Shown here: one piece after another, positions 1 to 11,581 of the stretch
Numbering within the stretch: the first letter of the stretch is position 1
How the letters are laid out: every line of letters begins with the position of its first letter
Origin: Zygnema cylindricum
Taxonomy: Eukaryota > Streptophyta > Zygnematophyceae > Zygnematales > Zygnemataceae
Assembly: GCA_037447655.1 (NCBI GenBank)
Contig: JBBHKE010002873.1
Span: forward strand, 75,695-137,694
Reading direction: 5' to 3'
DNA length: 62,000 nucleotides
The notes under the pieces: generated by a model
What the model was told of the DNA's origin: nothing
Databases searched by the model: none
Seen by the model: only the letters and a program-made list of their open reading frames with translations
Program-made: the position numbers and the translations under genes

Positions 1-298
1 GCCATCACATTATACTAACCACGGCATGTGGACTTCTATCTCAAAATCTCTCCCTATCCTGAATCTTTTTTAACCATCTATCCTGGGAGAGAGGGTCTCT
101 CGAAGATATTTTTTCCAGTTGAAACTGGGAGGTATTGAATGACGAGTCGGCTCGTTTAAGTCTCTAAGAAAAACGATAGGTGAGTTCCCTCAGAACGGAA
201 GTTTTTCCACTTCCACCAGTCTCAAAAACAACTGGTCCCACAGTCAATAAGCACGACTTTCTATTTCCCCAGTCCCAATAGGATCTCCGAAGCACACT
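1..298 (-). other. unrecognised interior of A0
   Basis: Read on the minus strand, gag homology breaks off after about 14 residues (MGPPPRVPIFNGVG) and is followed by about 300 bp that match no other A copy in the window. One frame of this stretch (minus strand, down to 164) reads with a P-loop-like GGSGKTS. Without a database search I cannot tell a captured host fragment from a deletion junction or a chance frame. No function is assigned. Confidence 0.3.
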
Positions 299-327
299 GC
301 CAACTCCATTGAATATAGGCACCCTAG

Positions 328-344
328 GTGGTGGGCCCATAACC
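328..344 (-). promoter_or_regulatory. A0 primer-binding site (half-tRNA type)
   Basis: Directly inside the 5' LTR, the minus strand reads GGTTATGGGCCCACCAC. This is complementary over 17 nt to the anticodon arm of plant initiator tRNA-Met (CCCAUAACC region) and not to the tRNA 3' end. It is the longest match among the copies here. The ATG in it is the Gag methionine of this family. Confidence 0.75.
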
Positions 345-1321
345 TGCAACTCTGAGACCTCCATAGAACCTCAGAGTAAGCAGCTCACACGAAGCCTCTA
401 GGATAACCCTGACCCCTTTATCTTTCAGCACGAATAACTGACACCCTGGTCAACAAAAACTCTGACCACCTTCACCTTTTTGAAGGCAAGACTCCCTTGA
501 GTGGATAGCAAAAAGAATCTCTGAATTTGCTCGGCTGAGCAGTAAGTTATGGAGGGTCAAAGTTGACCTTTTTTATAGAAGCTCTCTGGGAGAGAGGGTC
601 CTATCTACCAATTTTTTCTAAGTCCTATCCCTCTCTAAAACTCTATCTTCAGGTGTACGGCACCAATCATATTACACTACCGTACACAAAAGTACAGTTG
701 CCGGTTTACTTTATGTACGGATATTGTACGACATGGCCTAAATGTCGACACATGTCATATCCGGATTTGGTCTTGTAATCCGCGGAGATGTCGTGATCCA
801 ACGTAATCGTGCCACGTGTCATCCGATATGGCGATGACCACAAACCGCTGAGAATCTCTTCCGCGATCTCGGCTTTCTTTTCGGCCGTCCGATTGAATGC
901 ATATTTTAATCGTAGCCGTCATAAATGCTTGTGCGGTATTTGTTTCGTAAAAAAACAAAATGCGCGGTCCTTGTTTCTTATCCATACCGAAATCCTTACG
1001 TTAACATAAGTGGATTTATGTATTTGTAAACATCTGCCGTTAAAATGAATTTTCCTACGTGGCAACATTTAAATAGATATCAAACAATATAGTATGTATC
1101 TTAACGTCTAGACTTAACGGATAAGTCTATCGGCTGCTGGCGTTCTGACGGTGGGCAGGTACCAGGATCAAGGAAGCCATGGCTCTAGCTTCCTCTCCAA
1201 CTTCTCAGTGACTGCAACAAGTGTGGGAGTTGGAGAGAGAAGTTAGAGGCAGACTGCGTTGGCTTCTTTTTGTTTTCCAATTTAGACCTAGAAAATAATA
1301 AAAAAACCATCAATTTCTACA
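345..1321 (-). repeat. A0 5' LTR (minus strand)
   Basis: Family A LTR in reverse: its 3' terminus (GAGTTGCA) is at 345 and its 5' terminus (TGTAGAAATT) at 1321. It carries the family features in reverse order: GAGTC/GACTC leader hairpin, the GTAC-rich inverted repeat of U3, G-box-like CACGTG, and the tRNA-like module near 1130-1180. It is about 977 bp, against about 1030-1056 bp for other A copies. Confidence 0.9.
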
Positions 1322-4300
1322 AGGATCGAGAGATTTGAAAGTCTTAGTGGAGGGAAAGACATCCATAGTGACATTCTCTGATGTATTGTTTATTCCAGAG
1401 TTAAACAAAAACCTCATCTCAACGTTTGTGTTACATGATAAGGGTTTTTAGACTAGCTCTAGGAAGGGAACCTTTACTGTTAGCTTTGAGGAGGAAGTTT
1501 ATTTCACTGCTGAAAAAGGTAGCTAAGAGATGTTTTGGCTGATTTTAAGAAATGAAAAGAAGAAACTTTACTATGCTGGTGTTCATGATATTATGTTGTG
1601 GCATAAGAGGCTTGGACATGTGCATTTAGATAAGTTGAAAGAAATGAAAAATATGTGAATAGTGGAAGGAATATAGTTCGGAGAAAGTGAAAACCTAAGT
1701 GATTGTAGTGGTTATACTCAAGGTAAAGCACACAGATTACCCTTCCCAAAGGAAGCCACTTATAAAGGGGAAAAAGTGTTAGACTTGGTACACACTGATA
1801 TTTGGGGACTGGCCAAAGTGCCCTCACCCGGTGGTAAAAGGTTTATAATGACAATCACTGACGATTGGTCCCGATACTCTAGAGTGTATTTTTTGAAAAA
1901 TCAATCAAAGGCCCCATAGGTTTTTAAGGAATATAAGGCATGGAGTGAGAAACTAAATGAAACCGGTATTAAGAGAGTAAGGAGTGATAATGGGGGGGAG
2001 TATACTTCCAATCAGTTTGAGGATCTTCAGTGCAACACCAAAAGACAATTTCTGAAAATCTTAAGCAGAATGGTGTAGCCGAGAGGTTAAACATAACTCA
2101 AAGTGATAGTGCCAAGAGTATGCTCTTTGATAAAAAAAAAATAACAAGGAGATTCTGGGCCGAAGCTATGAACTGTGCAAATTATATGAAGAATAGAGTT
2201 CTTACCTCGGCGGTAAAAGGCCAAACTCCTTATGAGAGATGGACCAACCGAAAACTAGGTGTTTCACACTTAAAGGTTTTCGGTAGTCAAGTATTCAGCC
2301 TAGACACATATCGGTCAAATTCGAAGTTGGATCCGAAAGGAAAACCACGTTATCTGCTAGGATATGATGAAGATGTAAAATGATATAAGATCTATGATCT
2401 CAAGAGAGAAGATACAATCCTAGTAAAGCATCTAATGGTCATGGATGAAGGGATATCTATAGATCCCTTTAAGCATACAAAGATAGTCAAAATCAGATTT
2501 GAGTCAGAAAATTATGATGACCTTAAGCTTCCTAACTATCCAGGTTTTCGAGAAGATGATAATATTGCAGGTATAAATCAAACCGAGGAGGATCCAGCCT
2601 TGGAACCGCTAGTGCCAACTCCAACCGAAGCGGATGACGTGGTAGAAATAGACCCGGAATCGAGCGATAGGGGAGAAGTCGAAACTATTCGAAAGAATCC
2701 ATGAGAGCCATCCAATTCGGCATCAGAGTTTGAGGGCGGAAGAAGAAGGACCAAAAGACTGCAAGAGAAACAAGTTAACAACAAGGTAACCAAATTGTCT
2801 CATCCCGATAACCCCAAACTTATGGTGAGGCGATGAGATGTTCTGAGAGGAACCGGTGGAAAAAAACCAATAATGAGGAGATGGCTTAGATTATGGCAGC
2901 CACTACGTAGGAATTGGTGGACAATCCCATTGATAAGAAGCCAATGGAGTGTAAGTGGGTATTCAAATTGAAACCCAATCTGGATAACACCATTGAGCGC
3001 TACAAGACTCGATTAGTGGCGAAGGGATTTACCCGGAAAGAGGGAATTGACTACGAGGAGACATTTGCTCCGATCATCAGGTTTCCCTCTGTTCGAATAC
3101 TTCTCAGTATGGCGGCAGCAGAAGACATGGAAGTGCATCAGATGGACATCAAGACGGCCTTCTTACATGAAGAGTTGGAAGAGGAGATTTTTATGAGACA
3201 GCTCAAATGATTTGTGGAGCAATGGGAGGAGAGCAAGGTATATCGATTGATCACATCTTTGTATGGGCTGAAATAGGCGCCCTATCAATGGAACAACAAG
3301 CTCGATGAGTTTCTTACAGGTTTGGGATGTATTTGGATCAGCTCAGATCACTCAATTAATTTGTTTGAAGATGAGGAAAGAATTATTTTTATTGCAATTT
3401 ATGTCGATGATTTGTTTGTTTTAAGTAAATCTATGAATAAAATAAATAGGTTGAAAAATGATCTAAAAGGAAGATTTGAGATCAACGATATGGGAGAAGT
3501 AAGGTATATTTTGGGAATTCACGTAGAGAGAGACAAAGATAAAAAAATAATAAGATTAACTCAAAACGAGACAATTCGAAACATGTTAGAAAGATTCTAA
3601 ATAAACAAGGCTAATAGTTGTACCACTCCTATGGAACTAAAGAAGGGAAGTGAGGGGAGTGTGGAAGAGGGAGTTATAATCTTGGATGATGAGGTAGAAC
3701 CAGAAGACAAACTATTTATCCAGACCATCCCTTATAGTCAGTAGTGGGCAACCTAATATATTTCATGAATTGTACCCGTCCAGACATAGCCGCAGCTGTA
3801 GGAGTACTAAGTAGGAGTCTAAATGCTCCCACTAAGAAAGATTGGGAGGCAACTAAAAGAGTCTTCAGATATCTCATAGGGACTTGAGATCTATGGTTGC
3901 ACTTGGGTGGGAACAATACTAACATCACCACTTGGAGTGATGCCAGCTATGGAGATGCTCCTATGAGGAGATGCACATCTGGATATGTATTGTATGTGGG
4001 TGATGGGGCTTGCTGCTGGAGCAACAAGCAGCAAAAGGTCATTGTTTAGTCCACCATGGAGGGTGAGTACATGGCCTCTTGCTCTGCTGTAAAAGAATTG
4101 ATGTGGGTCAACTCTTTGCTAAGTGAGCTTGGTCACCTTAAGAGTGGTGTGTAGAAAGTGTTTTGTGATAATCATGCAGCAATCGTTACTGCTGCAAATC
4201 CTAAACATCATTTTTAAGCCAAACACATGGACATTAGACTCAATTTTGTTAGAGAGAAGGTAGAAAAAAAAAATCAGTTTAGAGTGCAAACTATATAGCA

Positions 4301-4392
4301 ACATGGTAGCAGATATGATGACCAAACTTGTGCCTTTCGCTAAGCTAATCTTTTGCTTGGAGAAGTGTGGTTTGAAATTAAAGAGTGACTAG
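1322..4392 (+). pseudogene. A1 pol pseudogene (pre-integrase to RNase H)
   Basis: Broken copia polyprotein colinear with the A3 and A5 proteins. It enters at the end of the protease domain, then shows the GAG-pre-integrase block (HKRLGHVHLDKL near 1600), integrase (DLVHTDIWG near 1790; [12 protein letters not shown] near 1985; NGVAERLN in the 2030-2383 piece), linker (2435-2704), reverse transcriptase (2914-3210 and 3322-3600, with YVDDLFVL) and RNase H (about 3720-4392). Many in-frame stops come from CAG-to-TAG, GGA-to-TGA or AAA-to-TAA changes, together with small frameshifts. Not functional. Confidence 0.85.
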
Positions 4393-4405
4393 GAAATAAG
4401 GGGAG

Positions 4406-5461
4406 TGTAGAAATTAATGGTTATTTTTTAGTATTATCTAGGTCTAAAATGAAATATAGAAAAGAAGCCGAGGCAGCCTGCTTCTTACTCCTCTCTTCAA
4501 CTCCCACACTTGTTGCAGTCACTAAAAGTAGAAGAGGAAGCTAAAGCCATTGCTGCCTATGTTGCTTAAAAGAAAGAGAAACAGGTGGTAGATTTTGGTA
4601 GATTTACCAAAATATACTTGACGGACCCAGGATTTGATCTTGGTATCTGCCGTTCGGCAAGACTGATATAGACGGTAGCTTTATACTATATACTAGGATC
4701 AGTTCTGAGGTATATAGGATTTAACAGATATATAAACTGTAAAACGTGAACAAATTCATTTAACCGAAACTATAAACATCGCGCATGGATACAAGTTTGT
4801 AAAAGTACGAAGTACAATATGTTTACGAAACGGATACTGTGAATTTTGTTCCGACAACGAAACAAATATCGCTCATCGATTTATGACGGCTACAATTAAA
4901 ACCCGATTTTGATCGAACGGCCGCGAAGGATGTCGAGATCGCAAAATACGATTTCGGCGGTTTTTCGGTCATCGCCACATTGATTGACACGTGGCACGAC
5001 CACATTGGATTACGGCATCTCCGAGGATTACGGGAACAAATCCAGATATAACAAGTGTCGACTGGTTGGCCATGTCGTACAATGGGTGTATAGAAAGTAC
5101 ACCGACACCTGTAGCTTTCTATACGACACAGTATTTTGATTGGTGTTGTACTTCAGTAGATAGAGTTTTAGAGAGAGATAGGAATTAGAAAAATTTCGTA
5201 GATATGACCCTTTCTCTCACAGAGCCTCTGTACAAAAGGTCAACTTTGACCCTCCATAACTTATTGCTTAGGGAAGCAAATTCAGAGATTCTTTTTTCTA
5301 TCAACTAAAGGGAGTCTTACCTTCACAAGGGTGGAAGTGATGAGAGTTTTTGTCCGCGAGAGTGGCTGTTATTTTTATTGAAACACAAAGGGGTCAGGGT
5401 TAACTTAGAGGCTTCGTGTGAGCTGCTTACTCTGAGGACCAATGGAGGTCTCAGAGTTGCA
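4406..5461 (+). repeat. A1 3' LTR
   Basis: Starts TGTAGAAATT right after the polypurine tract AATAAGGGGAG and ends GAGTTGCA. About 1056 bp. Contains the antisense tRNA-like hairpin (near 4619-4665), the GTAC inverted repeat (about 5085-5125), a CAAT-type box, and the palindromic W-box pair GGTCAACTTTGACC near 5240. The leader hairpins are partly decayed. Confidence 0.9.
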
Positions 5462-8400
5462 TTGGCAAACCCCCCTCTTCACATTTACAAAGCCGAGGAG
5501 TTGTGGGTAAGTTTGGTGGAAATCTATAGAGCGGGTAATATTGAAGAGCTCTAGTTGGTCGAACAAAAGTTAGAGAATTATACTTACAAAAGGGGAAAGA
5601 TGTTAGAATACTGTAATGACCTCTCTTGTTTGTAAATGGAAATGGAGAGTGCTGAGTGGACAGGTACAATTAAGATAAAAGTTAACACTCTCATTATGAA
5701 GTTACCCGACGAGTACGAAAACATAGTGTACCGACTATAGAAAATGAGTGACAGTTCATGGAAGTGGAACACAGTGGTACGGATGATACTTGTGCAAGAG
5801 AACACAATGGAGATTAGGAGAGGAGGAAAGAGCATCCAAGCTCTAGCTGGAAGAACAAACTGGTGGGGAAAGGATCCGAAGAAATTGTACAATGGAGAGA
5901 GAGATCAGTCTGGAGGACCGAGGCCCCAAAGGGTTTTTGTCACTTTTGCAAAAAGCCGTGACACTTCATAGCGGATTGTGTCAAGCTGTCAGAGATGAGG
6001 CTCCAAGACGACTGTGGAGGAGGTTCTTTCGCAGGGATGAATAAGGCACTTGTGGTCACAAAAGTGAAAGAGAGACCGAGGACGAGTCCTCTGAGGAGGA
6101 GGATGGGGAGCTTTTTCTTGACGAGAGTGAGGAGGAGAAGGAGATCCCTCAAATACAAAAGTGTCCTCTTGAAGCAATTCGGGAAGCTCCACATGAAGGA
6201 TGGATCATTGACTCATGTGCATCCATGCATATGTGCCATGATAAGCACCTATTTACTAAGCTATGAAATATCCCTACAGTAGAGATAGAGTATGGGGATG
6301 GGAGAGTGGTTACTACAAATATAGTGGGGTTGTTAGATCTCAAAGTCTTAGTGGAGGGTAAGACTTCTATACTCACTTTCTCAGATGTACTCTACATTCC
6401 TTAGCTGAGAAATAATATTTTCTCTACATCTGTGTTAGATGACAAAGAGTTTGATACCTTCACTAGAAAAGGAGTCTTTATAGCTAAGTTTGGGGATGAA
6501 GTATACTTCACGACGGATAACGATAGCCAAAGAATGTGTAGGCTTAACGTGAGTTATGAAAAGAAAAATGCTTACTATATTGGTGTTCCAAAGTTGATGA
6601 TTTGGCATAAACAGTTGGGGCATGTGCATTTTGATGGGCTGAGGGAAATGAAAAAGCTTGGTGTACTAAAAGGCATTCAATTTGGGGATAATGAAATGGT
6701 AGATGATTGTAGTTGCTGTGCTCAAGGTAAGGCTCACAAACTTCGCTTTCCCAAAGCCGCAACATATAGGGGTGAGAAAGTAATAGATCTAGTCCACACA
6801 GATATTTGGGGACCTGCAAAGTACCTTCGGTCGGAGGAAAGAGGTTTATGATGACAATAACCGATTACTGGTCTAGATACTCCAAAGTGTACTTCCTAAA
6901 AACAAAGTTTAAAACACCAACTTACTTCAACGAATATAAAGCGTGGAGTGAGAAGTTGCATAGAACCCCTATAAACAGATTATGGAGTGATAATAAGGGA
7001 GAATATACCTCTAACCAGTTTGAGGAATACTTAAGAGAAAAGGGAGTTTAGCACCAGAAAACCGTACCATATAACCTAGAACAAAATGGGGTAGCTGAGA
7101 GGTTGAACCGAACACTAGGAGATAGTGTATGCACTATGTTGGCCGGCAAGAAAATAGGAAAGAGATTTTGGGCAAAAGCCATGAACCGTGCTTACTACAA
7201 TAAGAATATAGTCCTTACCCCAGGCGTAAAAGGAATGCCACCTTATGAGAGATGGGTTGGAAGGAAACCAAATATCTCTCACCTTAAATTATTCGTTAGC
7301 TAAGTTTACAATCTTGACACGGATAGAAAAAACTGGAAAATAGATGCTAAGGGAAAACCAGGATACTTTGTAGGATATGATGAGGATATCAATCGATATA
7401 AAGTCTATAACTTAGCAAAGAAATACAGTATTTTGGTTAAACACCTAGTTGTTATGGATGAGGGGAAGTCACTTAACCCCTTGAAATATACCAAAAAGAT
7501 AAGAATCAGATTTGAGTCTGAAAGTGAGGAGGACTCCGTCTTTCGCAAAAGGGGCATGAGTAAAACAGTGATTGTAGATTCAAGGGAGATCGAAGATACG
7601 AAGATATACCGTAAACCTCATATATTTATATGTACTTCGAGGAGACAGAAGAAGAGGAACCGGACCAGCTTCCATGGATAGGGGAGCCGATGAGACTGTA
7701 AAGAGAAATATAAGACTTCCCTTCATTCAAACTTTGGAGCTTGAGGGAGGGAGAGGGAGCAGCAAAAAAATAGAAGAAAAACAGGCTGCTCACAAGGTAA
7801 CTAAGCTATCTCACCTTGATGAGCCTCACTAATACTTGGAGGCAATGAGCAGTCGGGAGAAAAACAGATGGATTAGAGTCATAAATGATGACATGACCTC
7901 CATCGTTGAAGCAAATACTTGAGAATTAGCGGACTGTCCCTCGGACAAAAACCGATTTGCTCTAAATTTGTATTTAAACTAAAAGTGAACCCTGATAATA
8001 CCATTCAGAGATATAAGGCTCGATTCGTAGCAAAGGGGTTCACCCAAAAAGAGGAGATTGATTATGAGGAGACTATAGCCCTAGTTGTTCGGTTCCCATT
8101 AGTAAGGATTCTCCTAAGTCTAGCAGCAGCGGAAGACATGAAAATACTCTAGATGGATTTTAAAAATACCTTTCTTAATAGTGAGTTAGAGGAAGAAATT
8201 TTCATGCGACAACCAGAGGAGTTCGTGGAGGAAGGAGAAGAGAGCAAAGTCTGCAAGATCATAATGTCCTTATATGGACTGAAGCAGGCTCCTTGACAGT
8301 GGAATAAAAAACTAGATGAGTTTCTCACCGGACTGGGATATATCCGGATTAGCTCTGACCATTCTATCTATATGTTTCAATATAAGAATAGTGTGATTTT

Positions 8401-9397
8401 TATTGCAATTTATATGGATGATTTGTTGTTGTTAAGTCAGTCTTTGGAAAAGATCAATAAATTAAAGAATGATCTTAGAAGCAGATTTGACATGAAGCAT
8501 TTAGGAGAGGTAAGGTATATTTTGAGAATCCAAATGGAGAGAGACAAGGGGAAAAGGATTATTAGACTTACTCAGCAAGAATCAATATGTAATATGCTTG
8601 AGAAATTTCAAAAGGAAAAGGCAAACAGTTGCACCACTCCCATGGAGTGATATAAGTGTAGAAGGTGGAGTGATAATTCTAGATGATCAAATTAGTCTAG
8701 AAGAGAGAGAGTTTATGAAAACTATTCCTTACTGGCAGGTTGTAGGATGTCTAATATACTTCATGAACTGTACCAGACCGGACATAGCGGCAACTGTTGG
8801 AGTATTCAGTAGGAGTCTTAATGATCGTAGGAAAGAAACAAGGAGGCACCCAAGAGAGTCATGAAATATTTAGTGGGAACTTGAGAGCTTTGGTGGCATT
8901 TGGGAGAGGAGCACACTGATATCACTACTTGGAGTGATGCCAGTTATGGTGATGCACCTATGAGAAGATGCACTTCTGGGTATGTATTGTATGTGGGGGA
9001 AGGTGCTTGTTGCTGGAGCAGCAAGCAACAAAAGGTTGTTGCTAAGTCCACTATGGAGGCTGAGTACATGGCCACTTGTTCTGCTGTGAAAGAGCTGATG
9101 TGGGTGAAGTCCTTGTTGCAAGAATTGGGGTACATGATAAAGGGAAAACATGAAGCATTTTGTGACAATCATGCTGCAATTGCAATTGCAGCCAATCCAA
9201 AACACCATTTCAAAGCTAAGCATATAGATATAAGATTGAGCTTTGTGTGGGAAAAAGTGGAAAATAAAATTGTGAATTTGGTATATAGAAGTGATGGGGA
9301 AATGGTGGATGATATGATGACAAAGCATGTACCTTCTCCCAAGCTAAAGTATTGTAGAGAAAAATGTGGATTTAAAGAGAAATTAAAATTAGACTAG
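5462..9397 (+). pseudogene. B1 gag-pol pseudogene
   Basis: B-family polyprotein with many stops. In order: gag C-terminal half (5462-5950), CCHC knuckle near 5935-5980 interrupted by a TGA, protease near 6200 with DSCA in place of the family DSGA (catalytic motif damaged), pre-integrase HKQLGHVHFDGL (within 6432-6851), integrase [10 protein letters not shown] and [15 protein letters not shown] (Asn-Lys replaces Asn-Gly) in 6806-7303, reverse transcriptase (7919-8650, with YMDDLLLL), RNase H (8900-9397). The RNase H segment is open for 165 residues and keeps [10 protein letters not shown] and EAEYMA. Dead as a whole. Confidence 0.85.
8900..9397 (+). pseudogene. B1 RNase H segment (open)
   Basis: Open 165-residue piece of the B1 polyprotein. 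It has the copia RNase H order [42 protein letters not shown] and HHFKAKHIDI, and ends at the element's own stop just before the polypurine tract. The catalytic Asp and Glu positions look intact. The reading frame upstream is broken, so this is a remnant, not a separate gene. Confidence 0.7.
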
Positions 9398-10185
9398 AAA
9401 ATAAAGGGAGTGTTGAAATCACTAGATTTAGGGGACGTATTTTCTAAGTCTTAATTAAAATAAGAAAGAAAAGAAAAGCAAAGGCAGCTTGCCTCCACCT
9501 TCTCTCTCTGACCCCCATACTTGTTGTAGTCACTGAAGGAAAGAGAGGGCGGTGGAGCCATGGCGGCCTTAGCTCCATAGGCAGGGCTTAAGAGTGACCT
9601 AAGTCACTCTCAACCAAAAAGGTTGAGTCCGGCAGGACCCGAACCTCCGACCGGTAGGGCGAGGCGTAGCCGTCAACCCTTACCAGTCTGTCGTAGTAGT
9701 CCGTTAGGATACATAGGGTTCGATAGCTATTTAAACAATAGATAGACGACTAATCCGATTAACGGAATTACAAATAGGATACATAGAAACTAGTTGGGAA
9801 ATTAAGTGCGCACGAAACAAATGTACCGGACATTTGTTTTGAACGGCTGGGAACTAAAGCCGACTTAAGATCCGACGGCTCACATCATCGCCGGGATCAT
9901 GGAATGACCACTTTGGCGGTTTGCGGATGTAACATAACCTGGCGACACGTGGCAATATGTCATTGGGAAGCCGGAATCCGGGGAGTGTGAGGACAAGCCC
10001 AGAGGAGACAGGCGTCCATTCCATGGCCTTGTCGTACATAGGCCGTACAGAAAGTGCATCGGCCATGGTACTTTTCTGTACTATACAGTCTTCTGATTGG
10101 TCCCGTATTTCAGTAGATAGGGGTTGTGAGAGGGTTTGGGACTTAGTGGATTGAGGAGGTAGCCGCCTCTCTCCGAACAAGCTTG

Positions 10186-10192
10186 TATAAAT
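10186..10192 (+). promoter_or_regulatory. TATA box of the B1 LTR promoter
   Basis: TATAAAT lies about 45 bp downstream of a CAAT-like region and about 70 bp upstream of the leader hairpins. B2 (TGTAAATA) and C2 (TATAAA at 53808) have a similar box at the same place. In family A the site reads TACAAAAG. Confidence 0.6.
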
Positions 10193-10259
10193 ATTGGCAT
10201 CTTTGCCGCTTGATAATTAATCGCCTGGTAAGGCGTTTTCAGTGATTCTTTTTGCTCTG

Positions 10260-10325
10260 GACTCAAGGGAGTCGAGATTGCACAAGGGTGCAGTCAAGTT
10301 ATCTATTTATCTGCTAGGATAGCAG
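10260..10325 (+). promoter_or_regulatory. three GGG/GGA-loop hairpins in the B1 LTR leader
   Basis: Three short perfect or near-perfect stems in a row: GACTC-AAGG-GAGTC (10260-10273), TTGCAC-AAGG-GTGCAG (10278-10293) and CTGCTA-GGA-TAGCAG (10311-10325). The matching stems in families A and C have different bases but still pair (see findings). They sit downstream of the TATA box, so should be in the RNA leader. Role inferred: RNA packaging or dimer linkage. Confidence 0.55.
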
Positions 10326-10407
10326 TTGCTTTCGTTGAAAGTGGGTTAGTCAACAACTACCTAGAGGCTTCCTCATTCTTGGTCCAAATGGAGGACACAG
10401 AATTGCA

Positions 10408-11581
10408 CCATTGGTGAAGCTACTCCGGGTCTTCTCGACAGCACATCCGTCGGGTTTGTCTTGCCTGATCTATACTCAATAGCTAGTTCCGGCCTAAAGG
10501 TGTGAAGAAATGTCATCCATCGCACCCGTTTCTTTGAAAACTTCGGCTAAGTTTGAAGATACTGTAGGGCGTGGTGATCGGTGATGATTGTGATCTGCTT
10601 TCCTTGAACGTAACATTTCTAAACCTCTAGTGTATTAATAATGGCGATTGTCTTCTTTTCATGCGTGGCCCAATTAAGCTCCGCTTCCTTTAGTTTCCGA
10701 CTGTCGTAGGCAATGGGTTGAAGGCCTTTTCCTTCATCCTGCATAAAGATCGCTCCAATAGCCATATCGTTGGCCTCGGTGATTATGGTCCAAGGTAATT
10801 CCGGGTCAGAAACAGCTAACACAGGGGCGGTAACCAACCGCTCCTTTAACATGACAAAGGCTGCCCCTTGCGGTGTTTTCCAATCATAGGGCACGTCGTT
10901 CTTAAGTAATTCTGTGAGTGGTGCAGCAATTATTGCAAAACCTTCAACAAAACGGCGATAGTAGGAGCATAATCGAAGAAATCTCCGTAACTATGTAATG
11001 TTAGTCGGTTGCGGCCACTCCTTCACTGCCCTAGTTTTGTTGGGATCCACTGCGGTTCCATCCTGGCTCACCACATGACCCAAAAACTCAATTTTCTCCT
11101 TGATGAAGTCACATTTTCTCCTCTTTGCGTACAGCTTGCTCTCCCGAAGGACTTGTAAGACCGTTCGCAGATGCTCCACATGATCCTCCAACGTCTTGTT
11201 ATACACCAAGATGTCGTCCAAGAAGACAAATACGAAGGCGTCCAAATATTGCCGAAAGATGGAATTCATCAAATGCATAAAGGTTGCCAGTGCATTGGTC
11301 AATCCGAACGGCATAACCCAAAATTAGAAATGACCGTACCGAGTTCTAAATGTCGTCTTTTCCACATCTTCCTCGGCAATTCTGATTTGGTGATAGCCAC
11401 TTCGTAGGTCTATCTTTGAAAAATATTTAGCACCTCGTTACCGATCTAACAGTTCATCTATCCTCGGTAGAGGGTACGCATTTTTCACCGTTAACTTGTT
11501 TAGCGCTCGGTAATCCACACACATCCGAAAACCTCCATATTTCTTATTTACGAAGAGGACGGGAGCTCCATACGGTGACTT
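10408..11581 (-). pseudogene. G1: Ty3/gypsy reverse transcriptase-RNase H remnant
   Basis: Minus-strand gypsy pol fragment. Read from 11581 leftward: [20 protein letters not shown] (RT start), [27 protein letters not shown] (catalytic YLDD-type motif), [11 protein letters not shown], then the RNase H-like part (PYDWKTPQGAAFVMLKE, DPELPWTIITEA, YDSRKLKEAELNW) and DVLSRRPG near 10430. A few stops interrupt it. Its integrase lay to the left and its protease and gag to the right, cut off by B1 and B2. TTGAC-side flank GACTT (11577-11581) is the presumed left target duplicate for B2. Confidence 0.85.

Larger units (their letters stand above)
1..1321 (-). mobile_element. A0: copia family A element, 5' end only
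   Basis: Right-hand end of a minus-strand A element that leaves the window on the left. Visible are its 5' LTR (345-1321), the primer-binding site and the first residues of gag. It was inserted into element A1: A1 pol starts directly at 1322 in mid-protein (pre-integrase region), and the expected 5-bp target duplicate on this side is AGGAT (1322-1326). The LTR is about 60 bp shorter than other A LTRs, so it has internal deletions. The opposite end lies outside the window. Confidence 0.85.
1322..5461 (+). mobile_element. A1: copia family A element, 3' part
   Basis: Pol remnant plus 3' LTR of a plus-strand A element. Its 5' half was separated by the A0 insertion and lies left of the window. 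It was inserted into the gag of B1: just after its 3' LTR the sequence TTGGC (5462-5466) begins a B-family gag segment aligned with 38900-38920 of B3. TTGGC is the expected target duplicate, but its left partner is out of view. Confidence 0.85.
5462..10407 (+). mobile_element. B1: copia family B element, 3' part
   Basis: Internal region from mid-gag to RNase H plus 3' LTR. The 5' part lies beyond A1 and A0, left of the window. B1 was inserted into the RNase H region of gypsy G1: the 3' LTR ends at 10407 and G1 RNase H coding begins at 10408 (CCATT is the expected target duplicate). Confidence 0.85.
9411..10407 (+). repeat. B1 3' LTR
   Basis: Starts TGTTGAAATC directly after the purine tract AATAAAGGGAG and ends GAATTGCA. 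About 997 bp. It holds the tRNA-like module in antisense (B-box-like GGTTCGGGTCC on the minus strand near 9640), a TATA box at 10186-10192, and three leader hairpins at 10260-10325. Confidence 0.9.
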
